Assembly: GCA_003235365.1 (NCBI GenBank)
Contig: QJWJ01000491.1
Coordinates: forward strand, 1-58,953
Length of the DNA: 58,953 nt
Reading direction: 5' to 3'
From: Deltaproteobacteria bacterium
GTDB lineage: Bacteria > Myxococcota_A > Polyangia > Polyangiales > Polyangiaceae
The notes beneath the pieces are model-generated. The model was not told the DNA's origin. It saw only the letters and a program-made list of their open reading frames with translations, and did no database searches. Below, piece by piece: positions 8,506-15,964 of the stretch; the first letter of the stretch is position 1; the number at the start of each line of letters is the position of its first letter. The position numbers were made by a program, and so were the translations under genes.

Positions 8506-9363
8506 GTGGCTCAAATCATCGACGGCAAGGCAGTCGCTGCCAAGGTGCGACAGGAAGTGGCCCAGCGGGCTGCAGAGTTCACCCAGCAATACGGGCGCCC
8601 GCCGGGCTTGCACGTGCTGCTTGCCGGCGACGACCCGGCCTCGGCGGTGTACGTGCGCAGCAAGGAGAAGGCGGCTGAGCAAGCGGGCTTTGCCGGCAAC
8701 GTGCAGCGGCTGCCGGCGACCATCACGCAGGCCGAGCTCGAGGCGCGGGTCGCCCAGCTCAACGCCGACCCGGCCGTCGACGGCATCCTGGTTCAGCTGC
8801 CGTTACCCGCCGGTATCGACGAAAAGCCGATCTTGGAGCTCATCGATCCGGCCAAAGACGTCGATGGTTTCCACGCCATCAGCGTCGGCGCACTGTGGAC
8901 GGGGCAGCCGGGCCTGGTGCCCTGCACTCCCAAGGGCTGCATGCGGCTACTGCAGGAAGCGGGCGTCCAGATCGCGGGCAAGCGTGCAGTCGTGATCGGG
9001 CGCAGCAACATCGTCGGCAAGCCCATCGCCGCGCTACTGCTCGCAGCCCACGCCACGGTCACCATTGCGCACTCGCGCACGGAAGACCTGCCGGGCTTGT
9101 GCCGTCAGGCAGACATCCTGATCGCCGCGGTCGGGCGCGCCAAGATGATCAAGGGCGACTGGATCAAGCCGGGCGCCGCGGTGATCGACGTGGGCATGAA
9201 TCGCGACGATAACGGCAAGCTGTGCGGCGACGTCGATTTCGCCAGCGCCGAACCCGTCGCTGGCGTGATCACGCCGGTGCCCGGCGGCGTCGGCCCGATG
9301 ACCATCGCGATGCTGATGGACAACACCCTGCAAGCCGCGCATCGCCGTCAAGCGGCGAGCTGA
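8506..9363 (+). CDS. folD: Bifunctional methylene-THF dehydrogenase/methenyl-THF cyclohydrolase
   Basis: FolD interconverts 5,10-methylene-, methenyl- and 10-formyl-tetrahydrofolate using NADP, supplying one-carbon units for purines and formylmethionine. The family signatures are VYVRSKEKAAEQAGF (with the catalytic Lys), DGILVQLPLP, GRSNIVGKPIA in the dinucleotide domain and PVPGGVGPMTIAML. At 285 residues it has standard length. The start is GTG 8506. No Shine-Dalgarno sequence is visible; a -10-like TAGCAC (8494-8499) lies six bases before the start after a run of eight T. The gamma-carbonic-anhydrase-like gene follows after 13 bases. Confidence 0.97.
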   Translation: MAQIIDGKAVAAKVRQEVAQRAAEFTQQYGRPPGLHVLLAGDDPASAVYVRSKEKAAEQAGFAGNVQRLPATITQAELEARVAQLNADPAVDGILVQLPLPAGIDEKPILELIDPAKDVDGFHAISVGALWTGQPGLVPCTPKGCMRLLQEAGVQIAGKRAVVIGRSNIVGKPIAALLLAAHATVTIAHSRTEDLPGLCRQADILIAAVGRAKMIKGDWIKPGAAVIDVGMNRDDNGKLCGDVDFASAEPVAGVITPVPGGVGPMTIAMLMDNTLQAAHRRQAAS

Positions 9364-9376
9364 AACCGATCGAACC

Positions 9377-9898
9377 ATGGCGATCCTCCGCGCCTTCAAA
9401 GGGACGTCGCCGACCCTCGGCCAAGGCGTGTTCGTCGCCGATACTGGGGTAGTCATCGGTGACGTCGTCCTGCAAGAGCAGGTGAGCGTGTGGTACGGCG
9501 CGGCGCTGCGGGGCGACGTCGGTAAGATCCGCATCGGCGCGCGCAGCAACATTCAGGACAATGCCACCGTGCACATGACCCACCAGGTCTCGGACGCGAT
9601 CATCGGCTGTGACGTGATCGTGGGGCACAATGCCGTGATCCACGGCGCGGTGATTGAAGATCACGCACTGATCGGGATGGGGGCCATCGTCATGGACAAC
9701 GCCGTGGTCGAAGCGGGCGCGTGGATCGCCGCAGGCAGCGTGGTCCCGCCCGGAGCGCGCATCGCCGCGGGCATGTTGGCTCGCGGCACTCCTGCCAAAG
9801 CCATTCGCCCCGTCAGCGACGACGAGAAGCGTTGGGCCGAGGGTGGCATCTTACGCTACCTGGATTTGGCGGCCGAGCACCGTCGGGATCAGGGCTAG
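9377..9898 (+). CDS. Gamma-carbonic-anhydrase-like hexapeptide-repeat protein
   Basis: This is a left-handed beta-helix protein of 173 residues built of hexapeptide repeats, in the YrdA/PaaY/CaiE group of gamma-class carbonic anhydrase homologues. The motifs GAALRGDVGKIRIG, NIQDNATVH, VGHNAVIHG and GMGAIVMDN are typical. The three zinc-ligand histidines (VHMTH and GHNAVIH) are in place, so zinc binding is likely. Carbonic anhydrase activity is not established for many members. It lies 13 bases after folD and is probably cotranscribed. Confidence 0.92.
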   Translation: MAILRAFKGTSPTLGQGVFVADTGVVIGDVVLQEQVSVWYGAALRGDVGKIRIGARSNIQDNATVHMTHQVSDAIIGCDVIVGHNAVIHGAVIEDHALIGMGAIVMDNAVVEAGAWIAAGSVVPPGARIAAGMLARGTPAKAIRPVSDDEKRWAEGGILRYLDLAAEHRRDQG

Positions 9899-9924
9899 CC
9901 GCGCCACTCGGTGTGATGCCCGGG

Positions 9925-10125
9925 TCAGCCACCGCCAACGAAGTGAACGATTTCGACCTCGTCCCCGTCGGCGAGTTCGTGCTGCCCGTGGCGAGCACGC
10001 GGCACGATCTCCCGGTTGCATTCGACGGCGACCGGCCCTTGATCGAGTCCCAGCGCGGCGATCAAACCGCTGACCGTCAGCGGGGCCTGCAGCTCGTACG
10101 GATCGCCATTGACAGTGAGCTTCAT
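9925..10125 (-). CDS. thiS: Sulfur carrier protein ThiS
   Basis: This 66-residue ubiquitin-like protein carries sulfur as a C-terminal thiocarboxylate for the thiazole ring of thiamine. It starts MKLTVNG and ends EIVHFVGGG, the typical ThiS C-terminus activated by ThiF and used by ThiG. ATG 10125 has GAGG eight bases upstream. No other thiamine genes lie nearby, so it stands alone between two plus-strand genes, which is unusual since thiS normally sits next to thiG. Confidence 0.93.
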   Translation of the reverse strand: MKLTVNGDPYELQAPLTVSGLIAALGLDQGPVAVECNREIVPRARHGQHELADGDEVEIVHFVGGG

Positions 10126-10254
10126 GGGGCTAGCCTCGGCTCCCTGGCCCCCGCTTGTCAACCGCGGGCACCGCGCGGCGCTGCAGCGGGCGGGTCGACT
10201 GGATAGTCGCCTGCGCCCCTCGACGAGCCCTGCGCCGCCCTTCAACCGCGCCTC

Positions 10255-12423
10255 ATGCACGACGCCCCCTCGCTCCAAAAACGAACCGCCGCCGGCATCC
10301 GGCGCGGATCCCACGCGCGCCGCGCCGCTGCTTGGATCGCGCTGTTGGCGATCGCCGCCTGCTCCGAGCAGGAGGTGGCCGCGCCGGTGCCGACCCTGGT
10401 GTTCACGGGCTTCGACGCGGGCGCCGAGCGATCGGGTCGCAGCGTCGCACCGCAGGATCCGGGCTTCGCCCGCGAAGACGCCGACGAGGGGCAGGGCGAC
10501 GACCCCGCCGAAACCGAGCAAGCCAAACCGGAACGAGAAGCGCGCAACGCTGGCAGCAGCTCTGGCGACTCCGAGGGCCTGGGTGACACGGCGGACGGAA
10601 AAGAGCCGGACGACCGCGAGGACGAGGAGCTGGGCGACGACGAGGTCATCCTGCGCGACGAACCTTCGGAGCCCAAAGCGCTCAGTGCTGATCACGGCGG
10701 ATTGGCTGATCACAGTGACCTGCGGGCCATTCCCGACGGCGCCCACCAGCAACTCGACGTACTGCTCAGCGACGGCCTGCCGCGGCTGGCAGCGACCGCA
10801 ATCGCCACGACCGTCTACCACAAGCCTCACACCATCTCGCGACGCCTGGGCTACCTGAGGTTGGGGGCGGTGGTTCGCCGCGAGGCCAACCCGACGCCCG
10901 GTAGCGGCTGCAAAGGCAAGTGGTACCGGATTCAGCCTACCGGCTACGTCTGCACCGAGCAGGCGACGATCGACATGAGCGACCCGTTGGTGCGCGCCAG
11001 CCAGGTGCGGCCGAACCTACTCAAGCCGCTGCCGTACTCGTACGGCTTCGTGCGCGCCACGGCGCCGCAGTACCTGCGCGTGCCGACCAAGGCCGAACAG
11101 CTCAAGAGCGAATTCAAACTGGAAGAGCACCTGCAGTGGTACGCGGACAACCGCGCCGAAGTGCAGCGAGTATCGCTCGGTGCCAACGACGTCCCACTCG
11201 CCGACGATGGCTACGCGCGGCTCGGTCTGCGGCGCCCCCACGAGCAACGGCTCAGCACCCAGATGAGCATCACCGAGTTGCTCGGCGGCAGTTCACCCGA
11301 AGGACAGATCCCGTTCTGGCTCGACGGGAGCCGCAAGATACCCAACGTGTCGGGTTTCGAAGTTCCCGAGTACGCGGTGTTTGCCGACCGCGTGCGGCGC
11401 AAGACCGGGCTGAGCTTCATCGACGCGTTCATGACCGAAAGCGAAGACATCCGCCGTCGCTTCGCCGTCACGGTCGACATGCGGCTGATCCCGGCGACCA
11501 AGGTCAAGCCCGACACCGGCTCGCCGTTTCACGGCGTGGAGATCGGCGGCAGCGTGCAATTGCCGTTCGCCTTCGTCAATCAGCGTGGCGTCAAGACCTG
11601 GAAGCTGCTCAAGGGTAGGGACGAGGCGAGTGAAGACGTGGACGTGCCGCGCCGAGCGGTCGTGCCGCTGTCGGGCAAAGCGCGCTTCAAGGCTGGCAAG
11701 CGTTTCTATCAGATGGCCCGCGATCGCAAACGCTGGCTGCGCGCCGATCAGGTGGGCATGGTCGCACCGCCGCAACAATGGCCCGCAGAAGCCGATCAGG
11801 GTGAACGTTGGATCGACGTCTCGTTAGTGCAGCAGACGCTCGTGCTGTACGAAGGTCGCAACGCGAAGTACGCCACGCTGGTATCGACCGGCCGCGACCG
11901 ACTCGGTGATCCCGAGACCAGCTTGGCCACACCACGCGGCACCTTCCGCCTGCAAAGCAAACACATCGCCGCGGCGATGGACTCCGAAGAGAACTCGTCG
12001 GTCAGCGGCGGCAGTCGCGGCGGCAGCCGTGTGCATCTGGGCGCCGAAGCCAAAGCGACCGTCGCGCGCCTGCTCGCCGCGGAAAAGGCCGGCACCGCGC
12101 TCAGCGATCAGGACAAGCGGCGTCTGCTGAACATCAAGAAGGGACGCCACCCCGAATACGGAGTAACCATGCGCCGCGGCTCCGGCGACTTCGAGCTGCG
12201 CGACGTCCCGTGGATCCAGTACTTCGCCGCCGGCTACGCGCTGCACGGCGCCTACTGGCACGACGTGTTCGGCATCCCCCGCAGTCACGGCTGTATCAAC
12301 CTCGCCCCCATCGACGCGCGCATCGTCTTCAACTGGACGTCCCCAGCCGTGCCCGACGGCTGGCACGGCATGAACGTCAGTGACGACTTCGGCCAAGGCA
12401 CCCTGGTCGTGATCCGCGAGTAG
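10255..12423 (+). CDS. L,D-transpeptidase (YkuD) lipoprotein with long acidic linker
   Basis: This 722-residue exported protein begins with a basic n-region, a hydrophobic stretch and the lipobox-like IAAC (AIAACSEQE), so it is probably a lipoprotein. Residues about 75-150 are a strongly acidic Asp/Glu-rich linker. The middle part (about 180-500) carries segments resembling SH3-like regions, such as YLRLGAVVRR and GKWYRIQPTGYVC. The C-terminal YkuD domain (about 520-720) starts near VQQTLVLYEG, has HGAYWHDVFGIPR and the catalytic SHGCINL with Cys680. The domain forms or edits 3-3 peptidoglycan crosslinks, or attaches proteins to the wall, in the periplasm. ATG 10255 has no clear ribosome binding site. 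Confidence 0.88.
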   Translation: MHDAPSLQKRTAAGIRRGSHARRAAAWIALLAIAACSEQEVAAPVPTLVFTGFDAGAERSGRSVAPQDPGFAREDADEGQGDDPAETEQAKPEREARNAGSSSGDSEGLGDTADGKEPDDREDEELGDDEVILRDEPSEPKALSADHGGLADHSDLRAIPDGAHQQLDVLLSDGLPRLAATAIATTVYHKPHTISRRLGYLRLGAVVRREANPTPGSGCKGKWYRIQPTGYVCTEQATIDMSDPLVRASQVRPNLLKPLPYSYGFVRATAPQYLRVPTKAEQLKSEFKLEEHLQWYADNRAEVQRVSLGANDVPLADDGYARLGLRRPHEQRLSTQMSITELLGGSSPEGQIPFWLDGSRKIPNVSGFEVPEYAVFADRVRRKTGLSFIDAFMTESEDIRRRFAVTVDMRLIPATKVKPDTGSPFHGVEIGGSVQLPFAFVNQRGVKTWKLLKGRDEASEDVDVPRRAVVPLSGKARFKAGKRFYQMARDRKRWLRADQVGMVAPPQQWPAEADQGERWIDVSLVQQTLVLYEGRNAKYATLVSTGRDRLGDPETSLATPRGTFRLQSKHIAAAMDSEENSSVSGGSRGGSRVHLGAEAKATVARLLAAEKAGTALSDQDKRRLLNIKKGRHPEYGVTMRRGSGDFELRDVPWIQYFAAGYALHGAYWHDVFGIPRSHGCINLAPIDARIVFNWTSPAVPDGWHGMNVSDDFGQGTLVVIRE

Positions 12424-12518
12424 ACGGAGCGGAAAACCACCGAGTGCCCCACTTCACCCCTCCGGGGTGGCGCATGCCGCACCCGCGAACACGGCTCCGC
12501 TCGCCGACCTCGCCGACC

Positions 12519-13838
12519 TCAATCGAACCAACGGCGCCACCACGGGCCGCTGGTGCTGTCGCCTGGAGGGTGTTTGGACGTGTGCTTGCTGGCCGTGCGG
12601 TCGCGGGCCGGCGTGGGCGGCGGACGCCGCGACGGAACGCTGGCCCGCGTCGGCGCGGCGGGGGCGAGCGAGGGGGGACGGGGCGTCTGAGGCTCTTCGA
12701 ACAAATCTCCGAATTCGTCGCCGAGCCCCCACGCCGAGGGATCTTCATAGGAGGCGCCGCTGCCACGCAGCGACAAGGGCGAGTGGGCCGGGGCGTGGCC
12801 CATCAACATCATGGGCTGTGAATCGTGCTCTTCATCGCCGGAGAAGGCGTGCAAGGTGTCGAGGATCAGTTCACCAATCACGACCTCGGCGTTCTTGGTC
12901 GGACGCCGCGCGGCTTCCGCCTTCTTGGCTGCGGCCGTCTCTCGCACGATCCCGGCGATGTCCACGTAGGTCACCGAACGCCCGCGCGAGAACAGCACTG
13001 CCGCCAGATCGCGCGCCAAGTCGTCCGCGTTCTGATACCGTTGCTCGCGATCGCGCGCCAGGGCCTTGAGCATCACGGCCATCACCGCGTCGTCGACGTC
13101 ACCGCGGACCTGTCGCAGATCTGGCACGCGTGCCGCTTGAACTTGCTTGAACGTCTCCAGATCCGTCTCGCCGAGAAACAGGCGGCGCCCGGCCAGCATC
13201 TCGTAGATCAGAATACCGACGGCGAAGATGTCGGCGCGGTGATCGACGCCCTTGCGCAGCGTGATCTCCGGCGCGAGGTATCCGAACTTGCCCTTGACGA
13301 TGTCCTCGTCTTCTTCGGCCAAGTGCGAGCTGGCCTTGGCCAGACCGAAGTCCACGAGTTTCACTTCGCCGAAGTTCGTCATCAGCACGTTGTGCGGTGA
13401 GATGTCGCGATGGACGATCCTCAGCGGGTTGCCGTGGTGATCACGGGCCTCGTGGGCGTAGGCGAGGCCCTCGCAAATCTGCATGGCGATGAGACACGCG
13501 ACCTCGACGGACATCACCTGATTCTGCTGGCTCAAGTGGTCGAGCACGCCTTTGAGATCCGCGCCGTCGACGTACTCCATCACGATGAAGTGCGAGCCCG
13601 CGCCTTGGCCGATGTCGAACACCTGAACGCACTTGGAATGGTTCAGATAGGCGCACAGCCGCGCCTCGTCCAGGAACATGTTGATGAATTCCTGGTTCGC
13701 CGAGAGCTTCGGCAGCACGCGCTTGATCGCCACCTTCTTGCGGAAGCCCTCGATACCGGCGCTCTCGCCGACGTACACTTCGGCCATGCCCCCGGCGGCA
13801 AGTAGTTGTTGGATCTGGTAGCGCTGTGCATCTGCCAT
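12519..13838 (-). CDS. Hanks-type serine/threonine protein kinase
   Basis: This 439-residue cytoplasmic kinase has Lys in VAIKRVL (about residue 34), HRDISPHN (about 142), DFG in LVDFGLAKA (about 163) and a GYLAPE activation-segment end. The catalytic domain covers residues 5 to about 290. The C-terminal 130 residues are a Pro/Ser/Arg-rich tail ending WWRRWFD with no membrane segment. ATG 13838 (MADAQRYQ) is preferred over in-frame TTG 13853, although no ribosome binding site is clear. HRDISPHN with Ser-Pro-His is typical of the myxobacterial kinase branch. Its partner is unknown; the neighbours are metabolic genes. Confidence 0.93.
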   Translation of the reverse strand: MADAQRYQIQQLLAAGGMAEVYVGESAGIEGFRKKVAIKRVLPKLSANQEFINMFLDEARLCAYLNHSKCVQVFDIGQGAGSHFIVMEYVDGADLKGVLDHLSQQNQVMSVEVACLIAMQICEGLAYAHEARDHHGNPLRIVHRDISPHNVLMTNFGEVKLVDFGLAKASSHLAEEDEDIVKGKFGYLAPEITLRKGVDHRADIFAVGILIYEMLAGRRLFLGETDLETFKQVQAARVPDLRQVRGDVDDAVMAVMLKALARDREQRYQNADDLARDLAAVLFSRGRSVTYVDIAGIVRETAAAKKAEAARRPTKNAEVVIGELILDTLHAFSGDEEHDSQPMMLMGHAPAHSPLSLRGSGASYEDPSAWGLGDEFGDLFEEPQTPRPPSLAPAAPTRASVPSRRPPPTPARDRTASKHTSKHPPGDSTSGPWWRRWFD

Positions 13839-14061
13839 GGACGGCCGAACCAATGCCTACCAGCAGAAGCCGCAGCCGTCGAGAAAGTCGTGTCACGCGC
13901 TCCACACGAACTCGCCGACACAGCGTCGTGCGGCTTGTGTCGACGTGAGCGAGTGTGGGTGATCGAGCCACCTCGGAACCGACGGGCTACGTGTCGCCAA
14001 CTGCTCCGAGCGCGTTCCGAGGAACGACGACACCCCATCGACACGGCCGAGAAGGCTGCTT

Positions 14062-15888
14062 TCAGTGTTCGGCGAGCCCTTCGGGGAATGGACTAATCGC
14101 AAACGCGGCGTTGATCAGACCGACGTGGGAGTACGTCTGCGGGAAGTTACCCAGCTGCTCCCCGGTTTGTGGGTCGATGTCTTCACTGAAGAGACCCACG
14201 TGGTTGGCGTGGCTGATCAGCTCCTGGCAGGCGTGCTCGGCCTCATCGAGGAAACCGAGGCGCGCGAGCGCCTCGGCGTACCAGAATCCGCAAACGGTGA
14301 ACGTACTCGTACTTTGCCCGAAGTCGTCGTTGTGCCGATAGCGCTGAACGAGCCCTTTGGTTTGACCCAACTCCCGCGCCAAGCCGCGCACGTGCCGCTG
14401 AGCGCGTTCCGAGCGCGGGTCGAGATAACCGAGGTTGACCATCATCAACAACGAAGCGTCGGGGTTGTTGGTCGACGTCGAATCCACGTAGAACTCGCCG
14501 TTGTAGCACTTCTCTTCGATGATGCTCCGCGCCCGATCCATGATCGCCTGGCCGTAGCCAGACAACGCTTGATCCGAGACCGCCGCGCCGATGCGACGGG
14601 CAATCATCCCGCCCGTCCAATGCAACAGCAGAGAGAAGGTGTGCACCCGCTCGGCACCGCGGTACTCCCAGATCCCCGCGTCGGGCTCCTCCATCACTCG
14701 CTCGATGCGGCCGAGCAAACGCCGCACGACGCGAACGGTATGGTCCGCTCCGCCGTGGTCCTGAAAACGAATGTCGAGCAACAGCGGCGCGATGGCGCCG
14801 AGCATCTCTCCGTAAACGTCGTTCTGAATTTGATAGTACGCGGCGTTGCCGGCTCGCACCGGACGATTGCCCATGTAGCCCGCCAAGTGATCGAGCTCCA
14901 CTTCCGTCAATCTGTCTTCGCCGCTGATGCTGAACACCGGCTGCAATCGTTCGGGATGCGCTTCGACGACGTTCTTCAAGAACCCGACGAAGCCCTCGGT
15001 CTCTTCGAAGTGCCCCAGACGTCGCATCGCCCGCAACGTGAAGTACGAGTCGCGCAGCCAGCAGAAGCGGTAATCCCAATTGCGCCCCGCGCCGTGTTCC
15101 TCGGGCAGGCTGGTCGTGCTCGCCGCGGTGATCGCGCCGGTGTCTTCGAACTGGTGGAGCTTCAGGGCCAGGGCCGAGCGAATCACCTCGGGTTGAAAGC
15201 AGCCGGGCATCGCCGTGTGCTTGACCCAGCGTTCCCAATAGGCACGGGTGCGCGTGAGAAACGTGTCGACGGTTTCTTCGAGCGGTGCCTCGAGCGGACT
15301 GCCCCAGGTCAGCGCGAAGTAGGCATCTTTTTCGAGCAGGAAGGGACGCGACTCGACGATGTACGTCAGAGGCACGCTGGTCGTGAGCCGCAGTTGCGCT
15401 TCAGTGACGTTCCAGCGAATGTGATTGCTCGCCACGTAGCTCGCCGGAGCGATTTGTCCGTAGTTGATGGTCGGCTTGATTCGCACGCGCAGGCGAGGCT
15501 CACCGGAGAGCCGCCGAACGCGACGCATCAGGCTCGTCGGCTTGAACGAACGATCGTACTGACGAAACCGCGGTGCAAAATCAATCACCTCGAAACTGCC
15601 GGCCGCCGAGTGAAACACCGTGCGCAATACGTTCGTATTCGGCAAATAGTGTTGCTCGGTTTCGTAGTGATCACCCTCGGGGATCACAGCAAAGTCACCC
15701 CCCTTGTCGGGATCCAACAAAGCGCCGAAGACGAAACTGGAATCGAAACGTGGCCAACACAGCCAAATGATGTTGGCTCGGTCGTCGATCAAGGCCTGAT
15801 ATGCACAATTTCCGATCAGCGCGAACTTCACCGAGCCATCTGACCCGGTCGGCGAAAAACGTGCAAGATCCGCGTCGAGAGTTACCAC
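14062..15888 (-). CDS. Glycoside hydrolase family 15 protein (glucoamylase or trehalase)
   Basis: This 608-residue GH15 enzyme has an N-terminal beta-sandwich opening with FALIGNCAYQALI and CWPRFDS. The (alpha/alpha)6 catalytic barrel carries RNWDYRFCWLRDSYF (about 267-281) and, around residue 404, GIWEYRG with the second catalytic acid. It hydrolyses alpha-glucosidic bonds with inversion. In bacteria this branch includes trehalases, and divergence from the trehalose synthesis gene argues for trehalose or another alpha-glucoside as substrate. GTG 15888 is chosen because it gives normal family length and leaves 76 bases to otsAB; longer forms would overlap that gene. No signal peptide, so cytoplasmic. 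Confidence 0.9.
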   Translation of the reverse strand: MVTLDADLARFSPTGSDGSVKFALIGNCAYQALIDDRANIIWLCWPRFDSSFVFGALLDPDKGGDFAVIPEGDHYETEQHYLPNTNVLRTVFHSAAGSFEVIDFAPRFRQYDRSFKPTSLMRRVRRLSGEPRLRVRIKPTINYGQIAPASYVASNHIRWNVTEAQLRLTTSVPLTYIVESRPFLLEKDAYFALTWGSPLEAPLEETVDTFLTRTRAYWERWVKHTAMPGCFQPEVIRSALALKLHQFEDTGAITAASTTSLPEEHGAGRNWDYRFCWLRDSYFTLRAMRRLGHFEETEGFVGFLKNVVEAHPERLQPVFSISGEDRLTEVELDHLAGYMGNRPVRAGNAAYYQIQNDVYGEMLGAIAPLLLDIRFQDHGGADHTVRVVRRLLGRIERVMEEPDAGIWEYRGAERVHTFSLLLHWTGGMIARRIGAAVSDQALSGYGQAIMDRARSIIEEKCYNGEFYVDSTSTNNPDASLLMMVNLGYLDPRSERAQRHVRGLARELGQTKGLVQRYRHNDDFGQSTSTFTVCGFWYAEALARLGFLDEAEHACQELISHANHVGLFSEDIDPQTGEQLGNFPQTYSHVGLINAAFAISPFPEGLAEH

Positions 15889-15926
15889 TTGCCGGCCCCC
15901 GGCTTCGACCGGGGAGACGACCCGAG

Positions 15927-15955
15927 CTGACGCCGAGCGGTGTTTGATGTAATAC
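15927..15955 (+). promoter_or_regulatory. Sigma-70-type promoter of otsAB, probably leaderless
   Basis: A -35 CTGACG (15927-15932), a 17-base spacer and a -10 TAATAC (15950-15955) form a good housekeeping promoter. The -10 ends nine bases before the ATG at 15965 and no Shine-Dalgarno sequence is present, so the mRNA would start at or beside the start codon. The divergent GH15 gene starts 76 bases away. Confidence 0.55.
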
Positions 15956-15964
15956 CGGCAATCG

